Shown piece by piece: positions 17,262 to 25,851 of a DNA stretch of 64,000 bases (within the stretch, counting starts at the first letter, position 1; every line of letters starts with the position of its first letter). The stretch is from Clostridia bacterium. Its GTDB lineage: Bacteria; Bacillota; Clostridia; Lachnospirales; Cellulosilyticaceae. Position numbers and translations under genes: made by a program. Where the stretch lies: NCBI GenBank assembly GCA_029239755.1, contig JARBUI010000002.1:372001-436000 (forward strand). The letters are read 5' to 3'. The notes below the pieces were generated by a model. The model was not told the origin of the DNA and ran no database searches. It saw only the letters and a program-made list of their open reading frames with translations.

Positions 17262-17987
17262 TTATAAATCAAGTCTTCTAACAACATCATAAATAATTCT
17301 CGCAGTTAATCCCCATATGACTCCCTCTTTTGTTTTGTAAACATAAATTGTATTTTCACTATTTCCCCATGGTTTTGTATAATTGCTCCCTAAACCTAGG
17401 TCCTCACTTGGAAACAATATCACTTCTTCACCGTTTTTATCAATATAAGAGGGATGAACTTTAATCTGCGCCTTATACATTTCAGGCTTATTATTTTTAA
17501 AAAAAGTAAAAGGAATTGTAAAAACTTTTTCTACTTCATCTCTATTTAAATGCAGCTCTTTTAGAGTCACTTTATCTGTTACGCCTAAAAAAGGTTCTAC
17601 AATAGCTCCCATAGGTGCAATAATCATATCTAATGCTCCTATAATACTAATATCTTCTGGCAAAACACCTATTTCTTCTGTTGTTTCTCTTAGAGCTGTA
17701 TCCTCCATATTTCTATCAAGGCTCTTATCATGTTTACCGCCTGGAAAACAAATTTCACCACCTTGTCTAATATTTTTATTTCTCTTCTGAAATACAAAAT
17801 GGTAATCATCATTTATTTTCATAAGCAGTACAAGAACTGCTGAATTCAAATAATCCTCACGCCCATTAATTCCAGGAATAGCAGGCAATTTACTTTTTAG
17901 TTTGTAAATTTCTTCATCATTCATAGTTTCAATGTCCTTTCTAAGTCCTAACCATAGGTCCTTATGTCCGCTAAAAACAAATGACAT
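17262..17987 (-). CDS. Nudix hydrolase, CoA pyrophosphatase-like (NudL/YeaB)
   Basis: The 241-residue protein has the CoA-type Nudix signature: FVFQKRNKNIRQGGEICFPGG followed by the Nudix box ending ALRETTEEIGV at about residues 90-105. The preceding R-x-x-x-I-R-x-x-x-G-x-x-x-FPGG pattern is what separates this branch from other Nudix enzymes. Members cleave CoA and its derivatives to phosphopantetheine and 3',5'-ADP. It lies just upstream of the HD-GYP gene. Confidence 0.8.
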   Translation of the reverse strand: MSFVFSGHKDLWLGLRKDIETMNDEEIYKLKSKLPAIPGINGREDYLNSAVLVLLMKINDDYHFVFQKRNKNIRQGGEICFPGGKHDKSLDRNMEDTALRETTEEIGVLPEDISIIGALDMIIAPMGAIVEPFLGVTDKVTLKELHLNRDEVEKVFTIPFTFFKNNKPEMYKAQIKVHPSYIDKNGEEVILFPSEDLGLGSNYTKPWGNSENTIYVYKTKEGVIWGLTARIIYDVVRRLDL

Positions 17988-18104
17988 AATTCTATTATAA
18001 TATAAAAAAAAGAGGATTTCTCCCCTTTTCTATTTTTCTTATATGATATCTTATTTATGTATCATAAAAAACCTCCAGCTGTCATGCGATCAATACTTAC
18101 TGTT

Positions 18105-18983
18105 CTAATATATTGCTTTGTCAACTAAAATGCGATAATTACCATTTTGCTTTTGCCATGTTATAAGATACTGACAGAGATCTGTATTTAAAAAATAGTC
18201 ATAGGCATATGCTAATCTAAAGCTCCCTTCCAAATTTCCTGGAAATAAATTTTTAGCATTATATTCTCCGAAAATATGGATAAACCCAATAGATAGTATT
18301 TCTATAAGGTCGTGTCCACAGCAAACATCCCATAAATTATGCTGCCTATGAGCTAGTCTTTCAACTTCTTTTAAAACTTTTTCAGTTTTTAGCACCCCTT
18401 GCTTTTTCGATTGAACTAGCACATATTCGATTAGCTTAATCATATCCACTTCTAACTCTGTTTGACTGACGAAATGATTAAAATTTAAATCACTAAACCT
18501 AAGTCCAAGATTATTAAGTAAAGAATACCACCTCAAATAGCCTATCTTAGCAGCATTCTCTAACATAAATATTTTAAGTGAATTTTTCTTTCGCTCTTCA
18601 AATCTCATATACTTATTTTTACTTGCATATTCTGAAAGCACATTTTCATAAGCTAAAGAATTAATAAGCATACATTCTAAGTCATGATAATCTGTTAAAA
18701 ATAAATTGACAGAAGCTGCATGCTGATGCTCAAGCCTCCAAAAATCTGCATCGATAATACCAACTATCCCCTGCAACTTTTCCTTATCACAGGTCTCTAT
18801 ACACTGGATAACATTACTCTTACTATCTGCTATCACCACTTCACAGGTCTTTTCATTAATAAACTTGCCATACAACCTGCTATCCGTATTGCCTTCTACA
18901 ACTAGAAAGCTCTTAAACACTCTACCACTGCGCAGCATTTTTATCTTTGTAACAAGTCTTGCTGCATTTAAATATTGCTTCAT
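18105..18983 (-). CDS. DUF4435 TOPRIM-like protein, AriB-like partner of the AAA ATPase
   Basis: The 292-residue protein has the TOPRIM-like acidic pattern of DUF4435: FLVVEGNTDSRLY with Glu30 and Asp33, and GIIDADFW with Asp78 and Asp80. The rest is helical without recognisable domains. The ATG at 18983 shares one base with the TGA of the upstream ATPase gene (TGATG), and GGAGG in the end of that gene is seven bases away, so the pair is translationally coupled. AAA ATPase plus DUF4435 pairs make the PARIS anti-phage system, where AriB is the toxic nuclease released by AriA; here this is an inference from architecture. The longer upstream reading frame overlaps the ATPase gene and is not used. 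Confidence 0.75.
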   Translation of the reverse strand: MKQYLNAARLVTKIKMLRSGRVFKSFLVVEGNTDSRLYGKFINEKTCEVVIADSKSNVIQCIETCDKEKLQGIVGIIDADFWRLEHQHAASVNLFLTDYHDLECMLINSLAYENVLSEYASKNKYMRFEERKKNSLKIFMLENAAKIGYLRWYSLLNNLGLRFSDLNFNHFVSQTELEVDMIKLIEYVLVQSKKQGVLKTEKVLKEVERLAHRQHNLWDVCCGHDLIEILSIGFIHIFGEYNAKNLFPGNLEGSFRLAYAYDYFLNTDLCQYLITWQKQNGNYRILVDKAIY

Positions 18984-20314
18984 CAGCATTCCTCCAGCCC
19001 TGTTGTTAAATCCCATCTGCCATTTATGATATCTGGTGAATGTGTTGCAATGATAATCTTGACATCTGTTACATCCGAAATAGCCTGCATATCCTCTAAA
19101 AATTGTTGCTGCCAAGCGATATGAAGAGAAATTTCTGGTTCATCAATAAGTATGAGCGAATTCATCTGGGACTTAAAGAGTAATTCAAAAATAAGAATAA
19201 GCTCATTTTGTTCCCCTGAAGAAAGTTTATCTGGACTTAGCAGCGTTTTGTTAGGCAGCTCAAATACAAATCCACTTTGTTTATTGATTTTCATTGTCTT
19301 ATAGTTAAATCTTTTATTAATAATCTCTCTCATTAAATTAACTTTTGTTTCTATTTCATTAAATATGTCCAACTTTTTCTTACTGTCTTTAATATAAAGT
19401 CGTAATACTTTAAGTGTTTTTTTATCTATTGCAGTCTTTTCGTTAATATTTTGTATGTTTTTAACTGATAAAAGCCCTATTTCCTCTAATTTTATTCGTC
19501 TTCTTTCTAATGCAGCAAGCTCCTTATGAATCATCTCCACTGTAACATCTTCTTGATCTTGACCTGCCATTTCCTCAATAAGCCTAGCTGGAAATGTCCT
19601 ATCAAGTTCTTGAGTAAGAGCAGCTGACCTGGCTAATATGTTTTCTATAATATCTGCAAGTTCTTTGGAATAGGCAAGTACAGATGGTATGACACTCTTT
19701 CTTCTGCTTACAATGCGCCCTTCACTGAGCTCATGAAAATCCGTCAGACGATTGGCATGAATAAAATGAATCGGCATCTTATTCATCACTTCATCAAGTA
19801 TTTTTCTAAGATCCTCATCTATAAAAAGCAGTTCTCCATACGCACTGACTACTTCTTCATAGCTGATCCTTTGATTTTGCCTTGCGTCATACCATGCCGA
19901 CTGAGCTACTCTTTTTAAAAACGGAAAGCTCTTTTCAATAGATTGAATAGGGATTCTCCCTTCAATCATAGGGCTGTAGCTTCCCCTATTAGTAAGTCTG
20001 TATTCTTTTATTTGTTCCCCTTTGAAAATAACATATTTAATAATAGGTTCTTCTTCTTTATTTGACATCAAAGCATTTTCCTTAATAACCTTAATGGTTA
20101 TGTCCTCACTAAATTCAATCATAAAAAAATCAAAGGGAATAGCACTTATGTCAAATAACCTACAATGAATAATATCACTTATAAGTTTTAAAAGTGTTGT
20201 TTTACCATAGCCATTGGGTGCATGGATAATTTTAATATTCTGGAACTCATCAAATAAAATGTCGTAATCATGTAACCCATATAACCCTTGTACTTTAATT
20301 TTTACTATTCTCAT
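18983..20314 (-). CDS. AAA/ABC-type ATPase, AriA-like (PARIS-like defence)
   Basis: The 443-residue protein is an SMC/ABC-like ATPase: Walker A HAPNGYGKTT ending at residue 40, a long helical middle, the signature LSSGEQNELILIF near 366, Walker B LILIDEPEISLH near 390 and the switch His in IIATHSPDIIN near 420. It lacks a TOPRIM domain of its own; the DUF4435 protein encoded immediately downstream supplies one. Size, gene order and one-base overlap fit AriA of the PARIS system, which senses phage anti-restriction proteins. Other AAA_15/OLD-like ATPases with a separate TOPRIM partner exist, so the exact system type is uncertain. A GNAT gene ends 37 bases upstream. Confidence 0.76.
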   Translation of the reverse strand: MRIVKIKVQGLYGLHDYDILFDEFQNIKIIHAPNGYGKTTLLKLISDIIHCRLFDISAIPFDFFMIEFSEDITIKVIKENALMSNKEEEPIIKYVIFKGEQIKEYRLTNRGSYSPMIEGRIPIQSIEKSFPFLKRVAQSAWYDARQNQRISYEEVVSAYGELLFIDEDLRKILDEVMNKMPIHFIHANRLTDFHELSEGRIVSRRKSVIPSVLAYSKELADIIENILARSAALTQELDRTFPARLIEEMAGQDQEDVTVEMIHKELAALERRRIKLEEIGLLSVKNIQNINEKTAIDKKTLKVLRLYIKDSKKKLDIFNEIETKVNLMREIINKRFNYKTMKINKQSGFVFELPNKTLLSPDKLSSGEQNELILIFELLFKSQMNSLILIDEPEISLHIAWQQQFLEDMQAISDVTDVKIIIATHSPDIINGRWDLTTGLEEC

Positions 20315-20351
20315 TCATTCACCCCTCAATAGAACGCTTATTGTTATAGTA

Positions 20352-20804
20352 CTACAGTGAATATTCCATAACTGAATTCTTTATCTTAAAACCTATTTTT
20401 TCATACACAACTCTTCCGGCCTCAGTCGCTACAAGGGTGACTTTCTCACATCCTATTTCTTTTGAATAGTTAAGAATTTCCTTTACTAAGCAAGTAGCAT
20501 ATCCATTTCCTCTTGAAGCAGGCACCACATAAATATTCATAATAAATGCTTCTTTACCAGTATAATTACTATAAGTAGGTGGCTTACAAAATAAATTAAG
20601 CCCGCTTATTGCAACAATCTCCCCTTCTTCTTCTATAACCCAAACAAAAAAATCTTTATTAAGATGTTCCTCAAAATAACTTACTATATTTTTTTGAAGC
20701 TGCGTGACATCTGCCATCTTGTCTAGATCATTCGCTTCTCTTATCAAGTCCATTCGAAGCTGTATGACCTTATCTATATCTGATGACTGAGCTTTTCTTA
20801 TCAT
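20352..20804 (-). CDS. GNAT-family N-acetyltransferase
   Basis: The 150-residue protein has one GNAT domain: MIRKAQSSDIDKVIQLR at the N-terminus, central strands FVWVIEEEGEIVAISGL, and the acetyl-CoA loop VVPASRGNGYATCLV near residue 98. The start at 20804 is chosen because GGAGGATAAA lies just before it; the longer frame has no such site. It ends 37 bases before the PARIS-like ATPase gene on the same strand. Whether it shares that transcript is unknown, and nothing suggests it belongs to the defence pair. Confidence 0.78.
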   Translation of the reverse strand: MIRKAQSSDIDKVIQLRMDLIREANDLDKMADVTQLQKNIVSYFEEHLNKDFFVWVIEEEGEIVAISGLNLFCKPPTYSNYTGKEAFIMNIYVVPASRGNGYATCLVKEILNYSKEIGCEKVTLVATEAGRVVYEKIGFKIKNSVMEYSL

Positions 20805-20922
20805 TTTATCCTCCAAGTTTATGCCATTAAAAATATACCCCTTTTTCATTATTATAACACCCTTCCTCTTAATTCTCTAGGCAAATCCCTAAGCATATTC
20901 TGTGAATAAGCTTCCAAACAAT

Positions 20923-20963
20923 AAAGGTTACCTTAAAATGAGTATCATTCTAAGGTAACCTTT
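20923..20963 (-). terminator. Terminator of the DUF2179 gene
   Basis: Perfect 13-base arms AAAGGTTACCTTA and TAAGGTAACCTTT enclose a 15-base loop, followed on the minus strand by TATTGTTTGG. It lies 16 bases after the stop codon. Confidence 0.8.
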
Positions 20964-20978
20964 GTTTAATTTTTAATA

Positions 20979-21515
20979 CTATTTTCTTAGTCCATAGCCT
21001 CCATAAACTGGTTTGGTTTCAGCTATGGTAATAAAGGCTGTATGATCATAATTTTTAATAAGCTCAATAATCTCAGGGGCATTTTTTCTTTTTACAACAA
21101 GCATAAGAATATTTTTAGATGTTTCCTCTTTACCGCTTCCGCTCATCAAGGTTGTTCCTAGATTTTTTTCCTGTAAATACTTTGCTAAATCTGGTCCTTT
21201 ATCCTGCTCTACTATAACAGTAATTGTTGTATTTCCAAGACCTATCTTAGATTCGATGACTGAACCTAAATAGTTGCCTGCTGAAAATCCTAGGGCAAAG
21301 GCTACGATCTTATACGGATCAGCAGCAATATCTGTTAGCACTGTGCTCACAAGAGCCACCCAAATGAGTACCTCAAAAAACCCAATGATAGAACCAATTA
21401 CTCTTTCCCCTTTTGTAATCATAATGGTTCTTAATATAGCTAATGTTACCTCTGTTACTTTAGCCACAAATATAATTAAATATAATCCTATTCCTGCGGT
21501 AAAAAAATCAATCAT
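20979..21515 (-). CDS. DUF2179 (UPF0316/YebE-like) membrane protein
   Basis: The 178-residue protein has three hydrophobic segments in its first 85 residues (about 4-22, 40-60 and 66-84) and a C-terminal soluble DUF2179 domain with alternating strands (TTITVIVEQDKG, ILMLVVKRKNAPEII). This two-part layout is the UPF0316 family. DUF2179 domains bind small ligands in related proteins; the role here is unknown. GGGGGGAAGAGG precedes the ATG. Single-gene unit. Confidence 0.8.
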   Translation of the reverse strand: MIDFFTAGIGLYLIIFVAKVTEVTLAILRTIMITKGERVIGSIIGFFEVLIWVALVSTVLTDIAADPYKIVAFALGFSAGNYLGSVIESKIGLGNTTITVIVEQDKGPDLAKYLQEKNLGTTLMSGSGKEETSKNILMLVVKRKNAPEIIELIKNYDHTAFITIAETKPVYGGYGLRK

Positions 21516-21742
21516 ACCTCTTCCCCCCTACTTTTAAAACTAATATTTCATTTAAATAAGTATAACATACTCTTATTTATTTTTAAACTAAGTAGATGTA
21601 CTGCACAAAATACACAAAGCAGCCCAAAGCACTACTATCTACTAGTTTAATTCATTCTGAATCCTTTCTACCCAGATTCGTAATTGTTAACTGATTGTTT
21701 CTAGTGTAAACTATATCTATATGAAAAGAGGTGATCCATTTT

Positions 21743-21832
21743 ATGACTATGACTGCAATTCTTATAAAAGCTATTCTAATTGGTGTTGTTGCTGCAATAG
21801 TAGGTGTAGCCATTTACACTACTAATAATTAA
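21743..21832 (+). CDS. 29-residue single-span membrane peptide
   Basis: Translation by eye gives a peptide that begins MTMTAILIKAILIG, continues VVAAIVGVAIYTT and ends NN. Almost the whole chain is one hydrophobic helix with a single Lys, so it should insert in the membrane. Support for translation is good: AGAGGTGAT, close to the full anti-Shine-Dalgarno complement, lies about 9 bases before the ATG. It is too short for routine gene calling. It ends five bases before the convergent helD stop codon. The function is unknown; a regulatory membrane peptide is a guess. Confidence 0.55.
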   Translation: MTMTAILIKAILIGVVAAIVGVAIYTTNN

Positions 21833-21837
21833 ATACC

Positions 21838-24006
21838 CTAGTATAATAACGGACTAACTTCTCCCTCGCAGAACAAGTTGAGCCTGTGAAGCGCCCTTGT
21901 GCATGCAATGTATAAAAGCTTTTTATCATCTTCACTTTTATAATTCTGAGTGTCAGTATCACATATTAAAACAGCATCAAATTCAAGCCCTTTCGACATA
22001 TATACAGGTATAATAAATACCCCTTGTAAAGCAGCTGTGCTCTCATTCGTTATTAACTTTATATCCATTCTTCCCTTTAAACGCGCAAAAAGGGAACGTG
22101 TATTTTTTTCAGATTTGCAAATTAGTCCGATTGATTGGTATCCCTTTTCTAAACATGACTTAACTTCTAAAACAATCCTATCATCAAGAGCTATTTGCCC
22201 TCCGGCTGCGTATATTTTCGGGACATCTCCTTTTCGGTTAAAGCTTTTTATTTCCAAGCTTTGTTTAATGAATTTTGAACCATAGATCAAAATTTCATTA
22301 GTACAGCGAAAGCTTTTATCCATTGTAATAAGAGATGATTTTTTCTTATTTAGAATCTTACTAATTTGTTCGTATAGAGATAAATCTTCTTGTTTTTCAA
22401 GGGTTTGATTAATATCTCCCAAAATTGTATATTTAGCATTTGGAAACAGCAAATGAAATATTTCATAATGCAGAGGGTAATAATCCTGGGCTTCGTCAAT
22501 CACAACTTGTTTTATGTTTTTATATTCATTTGTTCCATTTAATTTCAAGGTTAAATAAGCGATAACGGCAGCATCGTCATAGTATAACAAGTCGGTATAT
22601 AAATTTTCCTGCGTAAAGATTAAAATATCGTTAATACAATCCGGAAGCTCTAACTCTTTAGCTAAACTATAAAAATAATTTTTGTCGCTTAATAGCTTTC
22701 TATAAAGATTGTGAGCATTAAGCTCTGTGAATTTCTGTATTTCTTTCTTGATTATAGCTTCTTCTGATTTATTGATACGGTTATTGTGTGCCTCACGTAT
22801 TAATTCCAAAACAAAATCCTCTAATTGCTTTAATTTTAGTCCTAAAGGAGTTTTTTCCCTTCCCGATAATATTTTGTCTTTTAATATTTCTTTACTTATA
22901 ATACATTCTCCCTGATAATAGACATCATCAAAAACTATCCATTTGTATGGCAACTCCTCAATAAATCGATTGATTATTTCTAAAAACTGGTGTGAGGTTT
23001 TGAACTCTATACTGCTTTTTATAATCTCCCGATCTTGAGAGCTTGTGATTAAGTGTTCTAAAAACTGATTTCTGGTTTGTAAATGTTCATTTTCTAAAAT
23101 TTTAACTAGTATTTCTTCAAATACCATAGAAACAACATGAGCTTCTCCAAGTTCTGGCAACACATTAGAAATATACTGTTCAAATAAAGCGTTTGGAGAA
23201 ATAATGACTATATTATTAGCGGACAACCCGGGCGATAGCCCTTGATACATGAGATATGCCGCTCTATGAAGGGCAATGGAAGTTTTCCCGCTTCCTGCCA
23301 CTCCTTGCACCATCATTAATTCACTTTCCATATCTCTTATTACAATATCTTGTTCTCTCTGTATCGTTTCTACAATTGTTTTCATTCTTGGAGAAGTATT
23401 TTGGGACAGTAACTTTCTCAAAAATTCATCTACAATCTGAACATCTGCATCAAAAAAATACTCCAATACTCCTTGGGTGATTTCATACTGACGTTTTAAA
23501 TTAACCTCTCCTGTTATCTTGCCGTTAGGTGCTTCATAAAATGCTGGCCCCATTACAAAACGGTAAAAGACACTTGCTATGGGTGATCTCCAGTCATAAA
23601 CAAACATTTCGTATGAATCTTCTTTCATTAAGGAAGAACGCCCAATATATATTTTCTCAAATACATCTTCACCGTCAAATTTAAAATCAATGCGAGCAAA
23701 ATAAGGTGATTTAATTAACTGTTCAAGCAGTAAAATTTTGTTTTCTGTAGATTCATAGTCTGCAATTTTATTCATAACAGGATTTACGTATTGGCTTAAT
23801 GCAGCAAGGGCTTCGAAGCCTTCGCTACTCCAGAGTCCCGATATAGAGTGTGACGTACTTTCACGCAGCTCTTTTTTAGCAGAAATAATCGCTGACTTAT
23901 TCTCTTCATTGCCTTTCCTTGCCTCACTCAGCTGGCTTTTCGCTAAAGATAATGTTTGCTCTAGTCTTTGATTTTCAAATTCTAATTCATACTGATTATT
24001 TTCCAT
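21838..24006 (-). CDS. helD: HelD-like RNA polymerase-recycling helicase
   Basis: The 722-residue protein is a UvrD-like superfamily 1 ATPase with the HelD layout: a long N-terminal coiled coil (residues 1-80, Glu, Lys and Gln rich) expected to enter the RNA polymerase secondary channel, Walker A VQGVAGSGKTSIALHR near residue 240, Walker B VIDEAQDYYP near 535 and the C-terminal LLYIACTRALHRL. HelD removes stalled RNA polymerase from DNA. The DWRSPIASVFYRF segment near 140 is also typical. The start at 24006 is set by GAGAGGTGAT about seven bases upstream, inside the longer GTG frame. Confidence 0.86.
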   Translation of the reverse strand: MENNQYELEFENQRLEQTLSLAKSQLSEARKGNEENKSAIISAKKELRESTSHSISGLWSSEGFEALAALSQYVNPVMNKIADYESTENKILLLEQLIKSPYFARIDFKFDGEDVFEKIYIGRSSLMKEDSYEMFVYDWRSPIASVFYRFVMGPAFYEAPNGKITGEVNLKRQYEITQGVLEYFFDADVQIVDEFLRKLLSQNTSPRMKTIVETIQREQDIVIRDMESELMMVQGVAGSGKTSIALHRAAYLMYQGLSPGLSANNIVIISPNALFEQYISNVLPELGEAHVVSMVFEEILVKILENEHLQTRNQFLEHLITSSQDREIIKSSIEFKTSHQFLEIINRFIEELPYKWIVFDDVYYQGECIISKEILKDKILSGREKTPLGLKLKQLEDFVLELIREAHNNRINKSEEAIIKKEIQKFTELNAHNLYRKLLSDKNYFYSLAKELELPDCINDILIFTQENLYTDLLYYDDAAVIAYLTLKLNGTNEYKNIKQVVIDEAQDYYPLHYEIFHLLFPNAKYTILGDINQTLEKQEDLSLYEQISKILNKKKSSLITMDKSFRCTNEILIYGSKFIKQSLEIKSFNRKGDVPKIYAAGGQIALDDRIVLEVKSCLEKGYQSIGLICKSEKNTRSLFARLKGRMDIKLITNESTAALQGVFIIPVYMSKGLEFDAVLICDTDTQNYKSEDDKKLLYIACTRALHRLNLFCEGEVSPLLY

Positions 24007-24160
24007 TACGAAAATCACCTCTCATTTAGAATCGGCCGGAAACTTATCTCCAAATCCGCCATTTCAATAAGTCTAGCACTACTCAAATCAAAAAAACAGT
24101 CTGTTTGTTGCTCATTCTATATGGTATAATTAAGATGGAAAGAAAGATGTATCTAAAACA

Positions 24161-24206
24161 AAAACTCGTATAGACTTATAAGTTATTTATAAGTCTATAC
24201 GAGTTT
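24161..24206. terminator. Bidirectional terminator downstream of asnS
   Basis: Twenty-base arms (AAAACTCGTATAGACTTATA and its complement) enclose a short loop, with A and T runs at both ends. It sits 26 bases after the asnS stop codon. Confidence 0.85.
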
Positions 24207-24231
24207 TCTAAGGCTAAAATATCTTTATATA

Positions 24232-25623
24232 CTAAAACTCTGCGGATCCTGTTGTTCTAGGGAAAGGAATAACGTCTCTTATATTTGTCATACCTGTTAA
24301 ATACATAATAAGTCTCTCAAAACCAAGACCGAAACCGGCATGTCTTGTTCCTCCAAACCTTCTTAAATCTAAGTACCACCAATAGTCTTCTTCATTAAGA
24401 CCTAACTCATGCATTCTCTCTAAAAGCTTCTCTAATCTTTCTTCTCTTTGGCTGCCTCCAATGAGTTCTCCTATGCCTGGAACAAGGAGATCCATAGCGG
24501 CAACTGTCTTATTATCTTCATTCATCCTCATATAAAAGGCTTTAATTTCTTTAGGGTAATCTATAACAAAAACTGGTTTTTTGAAGTGATCTTCTGTTAA
24601 ATATCTTTCATGCTCTGTTTGAAGATCACATCCCCAAAATACTGGATACTCAAATTTCTTGTCAGCACTTTTTAGTATGTCGATGGCTTCTGTATAAGTT
24701 ACTTTTCCAAAATCTGCATTAGCAACAGCTGTAAGTCTTTCTAATATGCCTTTATCTACAAATTGATTGAAAAACTGCATTTCTTCTTTCGCATTTTCAA
24801 GGACATAGTTAATAACAAACTTCACCATATCTTCTGCAAGTCTCATATCATCTCCAAGATCTGCAAAAGCAATTTCTGGTTCAATCATCCAAAACTCTGC
24901 TGCATGTCTTGGTGTATTTGACTTTTCTGCTCTAAAAGTTGGTCCAAATGTATAAACATCTCTGAAGGCCATTGCAAATGTTTCTGCAGAAAGCTGTCCT
25001 GAAACAGTAAGACTTGCCATCTTACCAAAGAAATCTTCTTTAAAGTCGACCTCGTTTTGCTCACTTTTCGGTGGATTTACAGGATCTAATGTTGTTACTC
25101 TAAACATCTCTCCTGCCCCTTCACAATCACTTGCTGTGATAATAGGTGTGTGTGCGTATACAAAGTTTTTTTCTTGAAAAAACTTATGAACAGCATAAGC
25201 CGCTAAAGAACGTACTCTAAATACAGCAGCAAATGTATTTGTACGTGGTCTAAGATACGCTATTTGCCTTAAGAACTCAAAAGAGTGTCTCTTCTTTTGA
25301 AGCGGATACTCTGGTGGACATTCCCCTTCTATTACAACTTCTTTGGCTTTAAGTTCAAAAGGTTGCTTTTGATTAGGTGTAAAAACAAGTTCGCCAGTTA
25401 CAATAATCGCAGCACCTACTCCTAATTTTGCAATTTGTTTAAAGTTTGACAGGCTGTCTTCAAAAACAACTTGTAATGTCTTAAAAAAAGTTCCATCGTT
25501 AAGTTCAATAAAACCGAAGGTTTTTGAATCTCTAACTGTTCTTACCCATCCTGCTACTGTAAGTGTAGTATTTTCATACTGGCCAGCCTCAGCATAGAGT
25601 TGTCTAATTGATGTTGTTTCCAT
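24232..25623 (-). CDS. asnS: Asparaginyl-tRNA synthetase
   Basis: The 463-residue protein is a class IIb synthetase. An N-terminal OB-fold anticodon-binding domain ([24 protein letters not shown]) is followed by the catalytic core with motif 2 around [22 protein letters not shown] and motif 3 [15 protein letters not shown] near the C-terminus. The [15 protein letters not shown] insertion is typical of bacterial AsnS rather than AspS. It charges tRNA-Asn with asparagine. The start at 25623 is nine bases after AAGGAG; an ATG nine bases upstream is too close to the site. It has its own consensus promoter and an unusual attenuator-like leader. Confidence 0.93.
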   Translation of the reverse strand: METTSIRQLYAEAGQYENTTLTVAGWVRTVRDSKTFGFIELNDGTFFKTLQVVFEDSLSNFKQIAKLGVGAAIIVTGELVFTPNQKQPFELKAKEVVIEGECPPEYPLQKKRHSFEFLRQIAYLRPRTNTFAAVFRVRSLAAYAVHKFFQEKNFVYAHTPIITASDCEGAGEMFRVTTLDPVNPPKSEQNEVDFKEDFFGKMASLTVSGQLSAETFAMAFRDVYTFGPTFRAEKSNTPRHAAEFWMIEPEIAFADLGDDMRLAEDMVKFVINYVLENAKEEMQFFNQFVDKGILERLTAVANADFGKVTYTEAIDILKSADKKFEYPVFWGCDLQTEHERYLTEDHFKKPVFVIDYPKEIKAFYMRMNEDNKTVAAMDLLVPGIGELIGGSQREERLEKLLERMHELGLNEEDYWWYLDLRRFGGTRHAGFGLGFERLIMYLTGMTNIRDVIPFPRTTGSAEF

Positions 25624-25753
25624 ATACTCCATCTCCTTATTTATAATCCTTAAGGCAAGAATACAGGCAGGTGCGGAGACCTGCCGCTACAGCTAATGAA
25701 TCGATTAATCTAAAAACTCTGCCGTAAGTTCTTTCTTGTATAAGTAATAAAAA

Positions 25754-25804
25754 ACTCCGCCCCACTCCAAAAGGGACGAAGTCCTTACTCCGCATGTTGA
25801 CCCT
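25754..25804 (-). promoter_or_regulatory. T-box-like terminator/antiterminator in the asnS leader, lacking Stem I
   Basis: On the minus strand, a terminator stem ACTTCGTCCC/GGGGCGGAGT (25773-25782 with 25754-25763) is followed by six T residues. The alternative pairing AGGG...CGGAGT with ACTTCGTCCCT copies the antiterminator of the pheS T-box in this window almost base for base. The bulge, which in a T-box carries UGGN to bind the tRNA CCA end, reads TCAACATG instead of TGGTATCG. The promoter starts so close (about 10 bases) that no Stem I with a specifier codon can exist. Confidence 0.6.
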
Positions 25805-25822
25805 ACAGGGTTATTGTCTAAA

Positions 25823-25851
25823 ATTATATTGATTTTATAACATTTTGTCAA
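25823..25851 (-). promoter_or_regulatory. Consensus sigma-A promoter for asnS
   Basis: A perfect -35 TTGACA and -10 TATAAT are separated by exactly 17 bases on the minus strand. The -35 overlaps the stop region of the upstream RNA methyltransferase gene. Transcription would begin near 25815, directly before the attenuator-like hairpin. Confidence 0.85.

Noticed and set aside
18984..19115. Upstream extension of the DUF4435 reading frame
   Set aside because: It overlaps the ATPase gene by 132 bases; the ATG at 18983 has a good GGAGG site and gives the usual family length.
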